The position numbers were made by a program, and so were the translations under genes. Under the pieces are notes generated by a model. It was given only the letters and a program-made list of their open reading frames with translations, was not told the origin of the DNA and did no database searches. Positions 30,032 through 43,400 of a DNA stretch of 64,000 bases are shown one piece after another; within the stretch, counting starts at the first letter, position 1, and each line of letters opens with the position of its first letter. This DNA comes from Rhexocercosporidium sp. MPI-PUGE-AT-0058 (lineage: Eukaryota > Ascomycota > Leotiomycetes > Helotiales): assembly GCA_020746875.1 (NCBI GenBank), contig JAGTJL010000008.1, forward strand, positions 1 through 64,000, written 5' to 3'.

Positions 30032-31901
30032 CACTCCCTAGGCAATTAATAATAATAAGCTACTGCTATTATAATTAGCTGTATTAAGCGAAAGCAAATA
30101 TTAAGAAAGAATTAAGTAAATAAATTCACTTATATACAGTAATTAAGTAAATAACTTAATTACATAAACTAACGATTTCCCTATTAAACCTAAACCTATA
30201 AACACTCGACAACTTATAGATTGACTGCTCTTAATCTATTACTTAATTAATTGCTTCCTTCGATATTATAAGTATTTTTAAGCGTTCCGCCAGAATCGTT
30301 ATAATAAAACGACGATTTGCTTGCCAAAGTAAAATAAGTAACTCGATTTTCAATTTATTAATTTCGATTTATTAATCGGAGATCGACTAATTAAAAATTA
30401 ATTAATTAAAGAATAACCGCTAACTTATAATAAGTTAAAGTTATTATTAATAATAAAAAGAAAGTCGTCGCTAAAACACGACTGTCGACTGCTCCTGTCC
30501 CCGCTTCCGCTTCTCGCCGTGCCGCTGCTGCTCCCCGGGCTTTAAAGTAATTAATAAGTGCTTATATAATAGTTTATTTAAGCTATATTAATAGCGCCTT
30601 TTAAATGAAAAATAATAATTAATATTATAATACTATTAAAAAGAGTGCTTATTACTTCGCTTATTCGTCCGGCTATAAGTGCGTAATTACTCCCGCTATT
30701 ACATAAGCTCTTTTCCTCGCATATTATAATACGTTAGAAAATAAAATTAATAAAAAAGTAAATCGATTTAATTACTCTTTTCTTACTTTTTAATTTATTA
30801 TTAATTTTTTTTTAAGAATTAAAGTAATTAAGAATCCCGGTCTGTGCCGCCTTTAAGGGTAATAATATTAATAAAGCTACTATTACTGGCGCTACTATTG
30901 GTTTTAGTAATAAAGTTATTTTAAAAGCTGCTAATAGATTTAAAAGTAATAATAGAAGTAATAATAATAAAGAGAATAATAAATTACTTGCTTTACTTTT
31001 AAAAAATTAAATTAATTTAATTAATTTCTTAAAAGAAAAAGAAGAGCCTTTAATTGCTTTTATAACTTATACTCGTATTATTAAAAAGAAGATTACTGCT
31101 ACTATAAGTGCTTTCTTTATTAAGAAAAATAATAAAAGAGTAGCTAATTATTCTGTTACTACTACTATTACTGAAGCTACTCGCGCTTATAATCCGGGCC
31201 TTAATATTCTGGCTTTTTAAGTTATATTTGCTCGTGGAGTTATTCTTATTCTTAAATAAAAGACTTAAGCTACTCGCGTTAAGGAGCTAATTAATATAAT
31301 AATTAATACTTTAAGCGAGCTAATTCGGGAGGTTTTAAGCCTTTTACTTTCTGATAAATAAGCTACTCTCTTGTTTTTTAAAGCTTAAGAACCTTTTATT
31401 CTTTAAATATTCTTTTGTATTTTAAAAATTAAAACTTGCGTTTACTTTTGAATTAAAGAATTATTAAAAATAATTAGCTTTTTAAGATATAATGATTTAT
31501 ACTCTTAAGCTTAATTAATTTTTAATAAGATAAAATTATAAATAGAAATTTATAAAAGAGAATTTTATAAAAGAATATATAATAATATAAATAAAGCTCT
31601 TTAATTAAAAAATAAGCTTATTATATAATTACTTTGAAAATAAATAAAAAGTAAAGAATATATATAAAAAACAGCTTTAAAGCGAATCTCTTAAAGGAAT
31701 TACTTCAGTTAAGCACGAATATTTACTAAATTAATAAGAGTAATAAATGTTTTAAATTTCTGCCGAAAGAGGTTTTTAATAAATCCGTTAATTAATATAT
31801 AACTTATAAGAAGATATTCTATTATAAAAGTACTTTTCTAAAACTTCTAACGTAATTATATATTCTGAATATTAACGTAACGCAACTTAATAAAAATATA
31901 T
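30032..31901 (+). pseudogene. E0 second reading frame (plus strand), cut by gypsy insertion
   Basis: Collinear with 41,016-42,935 and 56,934-58,850. From about 30,450 a plus-strand frame reads as a basic N-terminus (KKKVVAK), an Ala/Pro-rich patch (ASRRAAAAPRALK) and a region with a SGYKC box. An Asn-rich tract (about 30,840-30,985) follows, then a long hydrophobic/charged part (VKELINIIINTLSELIREVL near 31,280-31,340). Stops are TAA or TAG at glutamine positions. I know no family for it. The pol genes of this element would lie further right on the minus strand but are separated by the gypsy insertion at 31,902. Confidence 0.6.
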
Positions 31902-32182
31902 TATAGTAGGGTTAACCTCAGAGGTCCATTTGTCACGTAATTGAGCTGCATCTTACTGTATTTAAGATAGCCTTTAGGGCAATATCTTTTAACGATAATA
32001 ACGATTTTTATTATTATAACTTTTCTTTTTTATTTAAATTATACTTTTTCTTTCTTTTAATAAATTATATTCTTTAAATATATAATATCTTTAGTATTTA
32101 TTAAATAAGTATTTCTTACGTTTACTCTCCGGCACTTACTTTATTACCTTCTTATTATATGCTTAATATTTTCCTTTTTATA
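31902..32182 (+). repeat. 5' LTR of the gypsy element (281 bp)
   Basis: Starts TATAGTAGGGTTAACCTC and ends CCTTTTTATA. Inverted match to 2,057-2,337 with equal length. The first 80 bp retain CA and TG, so it is less mutated than its partner. Confidence 0.8.
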
Positions 32183-35100
32183 TATTTTAATAACCGACGT
32201 AAGGAGCAAGTAGAAAAGCTAGAATAAAATATATAAAGAAGCTTAAAAGCCTTTTATATTAATTATAATAACCGAAACCGATAAGTACTCGAACTAATAT
32301 AAACTTATTTACTTAAAGATCTCTTAGCTTTTAAAATAAAATTAAATACAGCATTTTGATAATCTCTTATAATATAACGAAAAGCATAAAAAGTTTAAAA
32401 GAAAACTACTTACTTTTAATATAAAAGTACTTAAATTATTAAAAAAGCTAGCTTTAATACGTAGAACATCGATACTAGAAAAGTCGGACCGAAAATAGCC
32501 GGATCACGCTATTAAAAACGCTTTAATTAATATTAAAATATATTTAATATTTTAAAAACGAAAAATAAATTATTTGAAATAAATCCGGCAAATTTTAACG
32601 TTAACTGCACTTTTAATAAGCGTATTTATTACTCTTTTCCTTTTCTTTTTTTTATTAAAAGCTTACTTTAAGCTAGCGAAATAGAACTTAATAAAAAGGT
32701 ATATAAAGTTTTATTTTATGCTTTTTTAGTTAATTTTAGTTTTAAGTTATTTTACGCCGAGATTAATTTTAATAATAATAAAGCTTTTATATTTAGCGAG
32801 ATTTATTCACTTCGCTTAAGCTTATACGTTCGTTTATTATAAAAATAAAAGGCCTAGATTTCGGCGTCTTTCGGGCTTTATTACTCCGAGAAGAGCCTAA
32901 AGCTATAAGCTCTTTAATTTAATATTTTACTTATATATTTCTTTTATTTTCTCGAGCTCGTATATTCTTCTTTTTTTAATATAATATATTATATTTTTTA
33001 CTTTTTTATTAATAATATTAAGCGCATTTGCTTTTTAATAAATTATTAATTTTATTAAAAAGAATCAATTATATTCGAAAACGATATTAAAAACAACGCC
33101 TTTAATAATAACTTGAAAAGTAAAGAGCTTAAACGACTTATTAATAACTTATTTATAACCTAAAGAAGCTCTGCGACCCCGATTATAAATTATTTTATTA
33201 TTAAAATAAGCTTTACAGGCTTTATAAGCTCTTTTACTTTCGTGCTTGCTAAGCCTTTAATAAAGCCTAATATCGCTGGAATTATTAATTCTATTTTATT
33301 GCAATTACCGAGAATACTTATAAATAATACTTTAATTATAAATAAGAAAAAAAATAAAAATAAAAATAATAATAATAACTTATAATAAATATATTTAGTT
33401 ATAATTAAAGCAGTAACTATTTAAAAAGCTTTAATATAAGAGCTCAGGCCGCCCCTTAAGCTCTACCGGCTTATATAATACTCATTCAGCTTATATATTC
33501 TTAAGTTATATTATATTCGCTTCCGAAGCAAGGAGGACTTAACCTCGCTAATATAAGCTATATAATACCGCTTTAAGCTCAAGCTACTTCCGCTTAAGCT
33601 TTTTAATTAATATAACTTACGTTAAAATAATATAAACTTATTAAAACTTTTATATTATATAAAGTAAATAAAGCTTTAAATAATTATTATTACGAAACTA
33701 CTTTTAATAATATAACGTCTTAATAACTTATATTTTAAGCCGCACGACTTATTATAGACTTTATTAAAAGACCTTCTTATTTTATAATAGCTTAAGCTAT
33801 ATTAATTCTAAGCACTTTTAACTGCTTATATTTTAATAAGAATAATATTATTAAGTTCTTTAAGACTTTAAAATAATTCTTTACGGCTCGAGGCATTACG
33901 GATAACGCTAAAAAGAAATAATACGTCGTAGATTACTGTATTCTCGAAGTAAGTTAAAATATTAAATAGCTTTTTAATTTCTTTAATAATACTTATTAAG
34001 AATTAATTAAAGAAGTTATAAGAGAATACTAAACGTTCGACTTTAAGTAATATTATTATATTCTTTAAAATTTAAAAAAGATATTTAATAACTTTAAATA
34101 TATTGCGAAAAATACTTTTAAATCTTAATCTTAATAATTCTTTTAAGCTTTTAAAAAAGTTAATTAAGCTTATATATAAAAGAAAATTATTATAAAATAA
34201 TAAATAATTATAAAGTTTTTAATAGCTTTACTTAAGTACTTTAAGCGGAAAGCTAAAACTTTTATAAAAAATAATAATACCTTTAATACGGAAAATATAT
34301 AATCTTTCGATAAAATATACGTTAAAATAAAAAGCTTATTTCGAGTCGAGCGGGAAATCGATACGTTAATTAAAAAAGAAGTATTATTTATGCGAATTAC
34401 TTAAGCCGATCGCTTTCGATTCAGGTCGAATAATAATAAAACTCTTTTTTTAATAATATAATTCGAGAAGCTTAATTTTATAACTTGATTTAAGCTTATA
34501 AAATATAAAAATAATTCTCTAACTCGGGAGATCGACGAAGTCTTTAAGAAGAGTTCGGTATTTTATCTTAAACCGAATTAAAAAAGGCATATTTAAGAAG
34601 AAGTTATTTTTATTATTAAGAAGCTGACTCGCGATATTAATTAAATTATAAAATAAAATATTAATACGATTACGGAAGGATTAAATAACTTATGTATTTT
34701 ATACGTTATTATAAAAAAAAAGAATTTAAAATTAATAGCCGAAGTTAAGGCTTTATCTACTTACGAGTCGATTATATACTCTGAAAAAGCTAAAGTATTT
34801 TATTAAGATTTTAAAGTAAGCTTTAAATATAATCGATGTTTTAATATAAAAGATAATATAAGTATTAAATACTTCTTTTGCTTTAATAGGCCGATTCCGG
34901 ATATTAAATCTTAAGGATTCTATAAGTATTAAAATTAATATTACGAGTTTAAAAAATAATTTAATTTAAGAATTATTTATAAAAATGAAAATAATTATAT
35001 TTATATAAGCTTTTTAAAAAAACAAAAAAAAGCTTAAGTAATTTAATTTCTTTAGAATAAATTAAGAAAAGAAGTCTTTATTTTACGAATAATTAATATA

Positions 35101-36389
35101 AAAAAAGACTTAAACTCGAGGCGGAAAGAAGAAGTAGTCCAGAAGAAGCTCCGGGACGCTTAAAAAGCTTTTTTAACTTAATAAAATATTATGCCGAAAT
35201 TAATTTTAAAAGAATTAATATTAAAAGTAAGTTAAGAGCTTTAATATTATTCAGATATCCTCGCTATTCGATTCTTTAATATAATAAGATTAATTAACGT
35301 TTAAAATATATTTATTACTTCTGATTCAGAAGGAATAAATAATAGCTTCGAAATAACATTTATAGAAATAAAATAATAAAATATTATTGCTTTTAAAGTA
35401 GTATAAGAGCCGAATTATATATAACCGGAACTTTATTTTAAGAACGTTTTAAAGCTTAAGCTAATTACAAAAGATTAAAAGTTCGTAAAGAAATTAAAAA
35501 TATTATTAGATTTTAAGAGCTTATAAACGTAAATCTTTTATTTAAAGTATTTAAAGCAAAACTTACTCGGATTATCGCAAATAATAATAATAATAATAAT
35601 AATAATATTTTTAAGAAATTAAAAGAAGCTATTTTAATTATAAATTAAAAAAAACCGATTAATATTAAATTACTTTTTATAAAGATTATTCAGAAACGCG
35701 TTAAAAGCAATTTACTTATTGCCGTTAAAACGACTTCAGGCCGACCTCGCGTATATTAAGCGCTATCACGGAATAATTATACGTTAAATAATACGCTAAA
35801 TAAGCTTCTTACTTAAAGAAAGCTTTTTAAAAACTTAATTTTAAAAGAAATCCTTATTTTAATCGACTTATTAAAAACAAGTCGATTAAAGATTATTAAT
35901 TAAGAGATTTAGGACTAAATCGCTACTATTAATATTAAAATTATAAAATATACAAAAGCTCTTTAAAATTGCGATCAAAAAGGAAATAATATTATATTTT
36001 AACGTCTTTTATTACTTTAAGTTAATACTTTGGATTTTATATTAAGAAAGCTATAAGCTTCGCGACAGCTTAAACGCATTTTCTTTAAATAAAAATAACG
36101 AATTATTATTTACTTTACCGTATTCTAAGCTAAACTTACGTATAAGCTTTAAATTTAATAAAAGAAATAGAAGTATTAAGTCTTCTTAATATAAGAAATA
36201 TTAATTTAATAATTAATTTTTTAGCTATTATTAAGCTTAATTCCTTTCTTTAGCCTAATACTCATAATTTTAACTATTATTTTAATAACGCTTTAAAAAG
36301 TAATAGTTTTAAAAGAAGAATTTAAAATCGACTTGCTTTTAATTATTAAAGTTTACTTAATCGATATACTTTAAGAACCGAATTATAAG
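32183..36389 (+). pseudogene. Gypsy leader and gag region
   Basis: Heavily RIP-mutated. The plus strand can be read in long stretches with only glutamine-type stops. A cysteine-containing box (KYNRCFNI...YFFCFNRP near 34,830-34,895) could be the remains of a gag zinc region. Domain limits cannot be set. A (TAA)n run lies at about 35,580-35,607. Confidence 0.5.
35578..35608. repeat. (TAA)n microsatellite
   Basis: About nine uninterrupted TAA/ATA triplets within the gypsy gag-pol region. Possibly a RIP-altered poly-Gln/Asn codon run. Confidence 0.85.
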
Positions 36390-39300
36390 TAATACTTTCT
36401 AACGCCGAAGTATGTAATTATTATACTTAAGAAGACGAGACTTAATAATATCCGAGCTATTCTTAATTCCGGCGCAGAAGTTAATTATATATTTTATAAT
36501 ATTATTATTTAATTAGAAGTCCTTATTATAAAAAGCGATTCTATAACTTTAAAGAATATTATAAGCGTAAAATCGCGATTTCTGAAATATGTGAATAACG
36601 TTCCGGTTATAATAAGAAATTGCATTATTTTTATTAAGTTTTATATTATAAATATCTTAAGTATTAAAATTATTTTTAAATTTTTATTCTTTTAGATTAC
36701 GCGCGTTTTATTTAAATACTTATTTAATACAGAAAGCGATTTAATTTACGCTAACTTATAAAATAAGATTACGCAATTAATTATTATTATTAAAGCAGCT
36801 GAACTTATAAAATACGCTAGAAGTATTAAAGCTATAAAGTCTAAGAGCCGAGCTGGCAGAATATTATTAAATCCGGAATTAGATTATTTAAAATCCGAAA
36901 CTAATTCGGGAAACGAATAACTAGTTATAATTAAAGCTTTATAATTAATACCGTCGAATACTTTTTAAAAGATACTTTTTTTAAGCTCGAGAACAAGCTT
37001 TTTTATAAGAAGAACGAAAAAACCTTTAATAATAAAAGCAATTCCTTTTTCGAAGATATTTTATATGCTTTTATCGAATATATAAAGCGAGAATTTATGA
37101 TTTTAAAAACGGATTTTTATAATTACTCTTTTTATAAAATCTTCATTAAAGCTCTTTTCGGCAGAGAATATATATTTAATATTATATTAATTGAAGAAAT
37201 CGAGCTTACTTTTTAATTTATTACGGATTATAATATTTTATTAATAACGTTTTTATTTAAAGAACGTAAATAAGTTTCGTAGGTTTATATTATATATAAA
37301 ACGAAAAATAAAAAAATTAAGCTTATAAATTAAATAAATAAAATAAGAAATGCGCCTAAAAGCCGTAAAAACTAATATAAAGCTTTTAAAGAAAAGGACT
37401 TTCCTTAAGAATAAGCTAAAAAGTATTAAGATATTTTACTCTTTCGTTTTACCGGCTTTCCTTACGGATTTAAGATTACGGAAAAGCGACTTATTACTTT
37501 AAATATTAAAAATATATTATAATTAGAAAAAAGAGCCCTCTTCGACGAAATCATATTAAATCGAGAAGGTATTATTATATTTAATTAAATTAAGTATAAG
37601 AAATTCTATAAAGATATTTCGCTACTTATAATTATTAAGATAATAAATTACAAAGCTTAATAAGTATTATATTTTCTACTTCTTAAAGCGTTAATTCCCG
37701 AAGTCAAAAAGATAATAAAAGACAGACTTAAATATAAAATTCTCGAACTCTTTAAAAAGCTATATTATAACGCTTAATTCTTAATTAAGAAAAAAGAATT
37801 AAGAAATACTACTTAATTAACTCGGCAATTATACTTAACGTAATTACTTTAAAAAACGCTAATTTACTTTTTTTTATTAACGAATTTTCAGAGGAATTTG
37901 CAAAATATTATATTACGAGCTTAATAAACTTATATTTAAGTTATAATTAATAAGTATTATATTAAAGCAGCCGAGATATAATAGCTTTTTTTATATTTAG
38001 TATTAAATTAATCCGAAATATAATATTATTTTAAGAAGCTATAAACTCTATTATTTAATTCGTAAGAACGATTGGTAAAATACTAAAAGATATTATATTC
38101 TTTATTATAATACCGTTTTTAAACGACGTTAGCGTAAAAGAATTATATATAAATTACGATCGGAAAGAAATACGGCTTAAAATTCGCCAGTTCGTTCTTA
38201 AATACTTTCTTAACTTCGATAAGACGTTAAAACGCCTTAAGCGCGCTAGAGCTATTATAAGCTTTAAATCGCAGTTCTATTGTAATAATATAAACGTCGT
38301 CGGCTACGTATATAACTTATAAAAAAAAGAACTTTTAATTATATATTTAATTAAAATACAGAAATAAAAAGAACTTAAAAACATTACAAAAATTAAAAGA
38401 TTTTTAAATTTAATTATTTATTTTCGTATTTAAATTAAAAACTTTCGTTTATTAACCGAGCTATTATACGACCTTATTAAAAAAGGAATTAAATTTATAT
38501 AAAACCTTATAATTTATAATTAAATAATAAAAATTTTTTAAGATATTTTATACTCTTTTTTAATACTTTATAAGATCGATTACTTTAAGAGCGCTGGCGA
38601 AATCGTTATTTTTATAAATTTTAACGAAGTTAAATAAAGTAATTTCTTTAATTAATATAATTTAAAAAATAATAAGCTTAAACCGGCGAGGTATGAAAGC
38701 GGCTTTTAAATAAAAGTAAAACAAAATTATAATATTATAAAAAGAGAATATAAAAGTATGCTTTTAATCCTTAAGAAGCTTAAAATCTAGCTTATAAGAA
38801 TTTATTTTATTATAAAAACTAACGCAAATACTCTTATTACTTAACTTAAAAGAGCTGCTTACAACTATTTTAATACGATACTTACTTATTAGCTCGCCTA
38901 AATTAGGCTTTTCGACTTTAAAGTGCGCAATATTAAAAATATTACGCATATAATAGCAGATGCTCTCTTAAAAAGACTTAAATACTTTGAAGATATTAAA
39001 AAGAATACCGAAAATAATAACGATAAGGATTAGATCTTAGCTAAGCTTAATATAATTAGAATTTGCTTAATAAAAATATAAAGCATAAAAGACTTAATAA
39101 AAAAGCCAGAAACTTTTAATAACCTTAAGCTAATTTAAAGACGCAATATCCTTATTAATATAAAGCGAAAAGTCTAAGAACTGCAAGATAGGTTAAATAA
39201 TTAAGTAATACTTAATAACGACTCGAGTATAAATTAAGAAAATAAAACGGATTTATTAATATCTTTAAAATATTATGAAAAATATTACTAAAAGATAGTT

Positions 39301-40125
39301 ACTTATTTAATTACGCTTAAGATTCCGAAAAGTTTGAACTTAAAAGCTTTTCGTATATTTAAAAAAAATATTATTATACGAAGTTTATAATTAGCGTATT
39401 TAAAGACTTTTATTAAAAGGCGTATTTATTAAACTCGTTATCGACACCGATAAAAATAAGGTATATATCTTACGAAGCTATTATAATAGCTTTAGTTATA
39501 AAAGGAAAAAAAGTATATATTACCGCATCTTCTAGCGTTATTTATGAAAAAGCTATTTTAAGAACTCCGCGGAATTCGTTAAAATATGCGATAAGTGTAT
39601 ATTACGTAATATTAAGCGATAAAAAGAATTTATAATTTTAATTACTTTAAATAAACTTATAAAAAAATAAGCGTTAAATATTATTTTTATATTAATATAA
39701 AATAAAATAAAGTATTACGTTATCGCCTAAGACAATATAAGTAGTTAAGTCGAAGCCAGGGCGCTTGCTTCGAAGGAAGCTAAAAGTATCGCTGATTTTA
39801 TTTAATAAGATATTATTTGCCGATATAAGCTATTTTAAAAACTAGTAATCGATAGAAGTATAAAGAATATAAGCGAAGTCGTTAATTTATTAAATAAAAT
39901 AAAAATTCGACAAATTTAAATATCGGCTTATAACGCGAAAGCTAATAATATAATCGAGCAAAAATATAATTTTATTAAGAATACTTTTTTTAAAATAAAA
40001 AGAAATTAAATAAGTAACTTATTAATAGTTCTGTTCGCTGATTATATTATAATTTATGAATTTATAAGTTATACTTTCTTTTGTATAATTTACGGTAAAG
40101 AATTAGTTCTTCTTATTGAAATACG
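36390..40125 (+). pseudogene. Gypsy protease, reverse transcriptase, RNase H and integrase
   Basis: Protease: ILNSGAEVNYI at about 36,457-36,490, where the catalytic Asp reads Asn. Reverse transcriptase end: SFKSQFYCNNINVVGYV near 38,265-38,315, with the rest of the domain upstream. RNase H: YESGFQIK near 38,690, YNIIKREYKSMLLILKKLK near 38,730-38,785, and IIADALS near 38,950-38,970. Integrase: LFADYIIIYEF and IIYGKELVLLIE near 40,030-40,120. This domain order is diagnostic of Ty3/gypsy. Stops are TAA or TAG throughout. It ends at the Copia A LTR. Confidence 0.82.
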
Positions 40126-40437
40126 TGTGAGAATAGGCGAGCCAATCAGGGATGAGGAAGCGCAGTAGGTGAGGACACGTGATTAAAGAGAGAGAATTAC
40201 TTTACTTACTTACTTAAAGAGTTAAAAGAGCTCTTCAATAGTTATATATAAAATAATAGCTTTTTTAAAAGCTTTTACGATTACGTAACTAATTACGTAG
40301 TTTATACGAGCTACGTAATTAAATACGAGCGTAATTTCCCGGAATATAAAGGTAATTTCCGGGCCGCGTAAGTAATAGAAACTCCTTCGGCTATTTTAAG
40401 GTAGAATCGGCACGAGTTACCGAAGTCAAATCTAATA
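40126..40437 (-). repeat. 3' LTR of Copia A second copy (312 bp)
   Basis: Starts TGTGAGAATAGG and ends TCTAATA on the plus strand. Exactly the same length as the two LTRs at 6.4 and 13.2 kb. Confidence 0.9.
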
Positions 40438-40831
40438 CGTCCTCTTAATAAGTGACGTAATAGCTTTATAAGCTTATATATAAGCTAGCTTTAAAGTAGA
40501 ACTTATATTTATAAGAATAAAGTAAATATATAAAATAACCTTTTACGGAGGATAGGCTAAATATAAAGAAAAGAAAAATAAATTATAATCTTATTTCCTT
40601 CGCTTTAGCCCTATTTGGCTAGTCTTAAAAGCCTTATAAATTTAATGAATTTAGGCTTATTTAGCGGTTTCGTAAAGCCGTCGGCTTTTTATTTAAACCC
40701 TTTTATATAAATTAAGTTTATTTCGCCTTTATGTATAAAGTCGCGGATATAATAGTATTTAACGGTAATATACTTAGTCCTCGTGGAATTAAAAGTTATT
40801 AATTAATAAGAAAGCGCCGTTATTATCTATA
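40438..40831 (-). pseudogene. Copia A second copy, RNase H C-terminal tail
   Basis: On the minus strand this encodes the end of copia RNase H with the KADGFTKP region near 40,660-40,690, followed by the 3' untranslated end and purine tract (AGAGGACG) next to the LTR. RIP stops are present. Confidence 0.8.
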
Positions 40832-41015
40832 TGTAGTGTAAAAGTGGATTAAAATACTATAAGCAGTTATTGTTAAATTAAAGTAATTAATTATTATTTT
40901 AAAAGCTCTAAAAATTAAGAGAAAATAGTTATTCTCCTGAAGGCGGTCTATAATAATAAAACTTAATTAGGTCACGTATAGTATTAAGAGAGCAGATGCC
41001 CGTGCTTATACGACA
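40832..41015. repeat. Left LTR of E1 (184 bp)
   Basis: Starts TGTAGTGTAAAAG, ends CTTATACGACA. Direct repeat of 56,750-56,933. Confidence 0.9.
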
Positions 41016-43400
41016 CACCTTTTAAGTAATTAATAATAATAAGCCACTGCTATTATAATTAGTTATATTAAGCGAGAGCAAATAATAAAAAAGAATTAGG
41101 CAAATAAATTTACTTATATATAGTAATTAAGCAAACAACTTAATTATATGAATTAACGATTTTCCTATTAAACTTAAACTTATAAACACTCGACAACACA
41201 TAAATCGACTACTCTCGATTTACTATTTAATTAATCCATTAATTAATTAATTAACTGCTCCCTTCGACACTATAGGTGTCTTTAAGCGCTCCGCCAAAAT
41301 CGTTATGGTAGAATAACGATTTACTCGCCAGAGTAAAGTGAGTGGCTCGATTTTCAATTTATTAGTTTCGATTTACTAATCGGAAATCGATTAATTAAAG
41401 ATTAATTAATTAAAAAACAATTATTAATTTATAATAAGTTAAGGCTATTATTAATAATAAAAAGAAAGTCGTCGTTAAGGCACGACTATTAGCTACTCCC
41501 GTCCCTGCCCTCGCTCTTCGCCGTGTCGCTTTTATTCCCCGGGCTTTAAAGTAATTAATAAGTATTTATATAATAGTCTATTTAAGCTATATTAATAGCG
41601 CCTTTTAAATAAAAGGTAATAGTTAATATTATAATACCGTTAATAAGAATATTTATTATTTCGCTTACTCGTCCGGCCAGCCACAAGTGCGTAATTACTT
41701 TCGTTATTACTTAAGCTCCTTTCCTCGCATATCGTAATACGTTAAAAAATAAAGCTGGCAAAAAAGTAAGTCGATTCAGCTACTCTTTTCTCGCTTTTTA
41801 ATTTATTATTGATTTTTTTAAGAGTTAAAGCAATTAAGAATCCCGGTCCGTGCCGCCCTTAAGGGTAATAATATTAATAAAGCTACTATTACTGGCGCTA
41901 TTATTAGTTTTAATAATAAAGTTACTTTAGGAGTTATTAATAAATTCAAAGGTAATAATAAAAATAATAATAATAAAAAAAACGGTAAATTACTTATTTT
42001 ATTTTTAGAAAATTAAATTAATTTAATTAATCTCTTAAAAAAAGAAGAAAAGCCTTTAATTACTTTTATAACTTATACTTATATTATTAAAGAGAAGATT
42101 ATTGCCGCTATAAGTATTCTCTTTATTAAAAAAGATAATAAAGGAGCAGTTAATTATTTTATTATTATTACTACTGCTAAAGCTACTTGCGCTGTTATTA
42201 CTAAGGCTATTACCGAAGCTACTCGCGCTTATAGTCTAAACCCTAGTGTTCTGGCCTTTTAAGTTATATTTAAATATGGAGTTATTTTTACTCTTAAGTA
42301 AAAGGCTTAAGCTGCTCGCGTTAAGGAGTTAATTAATATAATAATTAATATTTTAAGTAAGTTAATTCGGGAGGTTTTAGGCCTTTTACCTTTTAATAAA
42401 TAAATTACTTTTTTATTTTTTAAGACTTAAAAACCTCTTATTTTTTAAGTGTCCTTTTATATTTTAAAAATTAAAGCTTACGTTTACCTTTAAATTAAAA
42501 AATCGTTAAAAGTAATTAACTCTTTAAAATACAGTAATTTACACCCCCGAGCTTAATTAATCTTTAATAAAATAAAATTATAAATAGAAATTTATAAAAG
42601 AAAATTTTATAAAAAAATATATAATAATATAAATAAAGCTCTTTAATTAAAAAGTAAGCTAATTATATAATCACTCTGAGAATAAATAAAAAGTAAAAAA
42701 TATATATAAAAGACTACTTTAAAACGAGTCTCTTAAAGGAGTTGCTCTAGTTAAGCACAAATATCTACTAAATTAATAAGAGTAATAAATACTTTAAATT
42801 TCTGCCGAAAGAGGTTTTTAATAAGTCTGTTAATTGGCATATAATTTATAAGAAGATATTTTATTATAAAAATGCCCTTCTGAAACTCCTGGCGTAATTA
42901 TATATTCTGAATATTAACGTGGCGTAATTTAATAAAAATACGCTAATTTTTACTAACGATTAACCGAATCGTTTATTAATTATTATAAAAAATTATCCAA
43001 GTTATTTTTATATTAAAGCGTAATTCTTAAAAGAATTGCTAAAGTGCTATAAGTTCTTTATTAATGCGCTTAACTTTAAAAAGCTCTACTTATATTATAA
43101 ACGTAATAATTATATTTTATAAAGTTACTTTTTAAAAAATTAAACCTTTAAAAAATATAAAAATATATTTATTAAAAGATCGCCTTATTTTAATATTATT
43201 CGTAAAAAAAGCATTTAATATTATTATAAAGTAGGAGTCGCGCAGTTTATAATTATAAGTAATTACTAAGAAACGAGTGCCGAAAAGGTAACGAATTATT
43301 TAATTAACTGTAATTAAGTGCTCTTGGAAAGAATTAATTAAGAAATAAGAAAGCCTTAAAATAATAAAAGCGACGTTTACGCGTAATATAATTATAATAT
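41016..43400 (+). pseudogene. E1 second reading frame, convergent to pol, unknown function
   Basis: Collinear with the E0 and E2 copies. It has a basic, Ala/Pro-rich start near 41,455-41,530, a cysteine-containing box near 41,690, an Asn-rich tract near 41,940-41,980, and a long downstream part. In the downstream part (about 42,945-43,390) one frame reads for some 150 codons with stops only at TAA or TAG, for example KELLKCYKFFINALNFKKL near 43,030-43,085. This suggests one or more proteins of up to several hundred residues. I recognise no domain. It lies between RNase H and the LTR, on the strand opposite to pol. Confidence 0.6.

Larger units (their letters stand above)
31902..40125 (+). mobile_element. 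Gypsy element, 5' LTR to integrase, RIP-decayed
   Basis: Ty3/gypsy order on the plus strand: 281-bp LTR, gag, protease, reverse transcriptase, RNase H, integrase. It is inserted into the second frame of E0. The left flank is TATAT (31,897-31,901). The right part is interrupted within or after integrase at 40,126 by a Copia A LTR, so the 3' LTR is not seen and probably lies beyond the window, displaced by nested insertions. Confidence 0.82.
40126..40831 (-). mobile_element. Copia A second copy, 3' end only, minus strand
   Basis: The 312-bp LTR (40,126-40,437) is the reverse complement of the Copia A LTRs. It is followed by the element's 3' end, collinear in reverse with 13,189 back to about 12,790, including the ADGFTKP coding region. 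The copy is cut at 40,831 by the LTR of E1. The outer flank ATACG (40,121-40,125) should recur at the far end of this element, outside the window. Confidence 0.87.

Noticed and set aside
38764..38949. 61-residue minus-strand frame
   Set aside because: Antisense to the gypsy RNase H, which is clearly readable on the plus strand.
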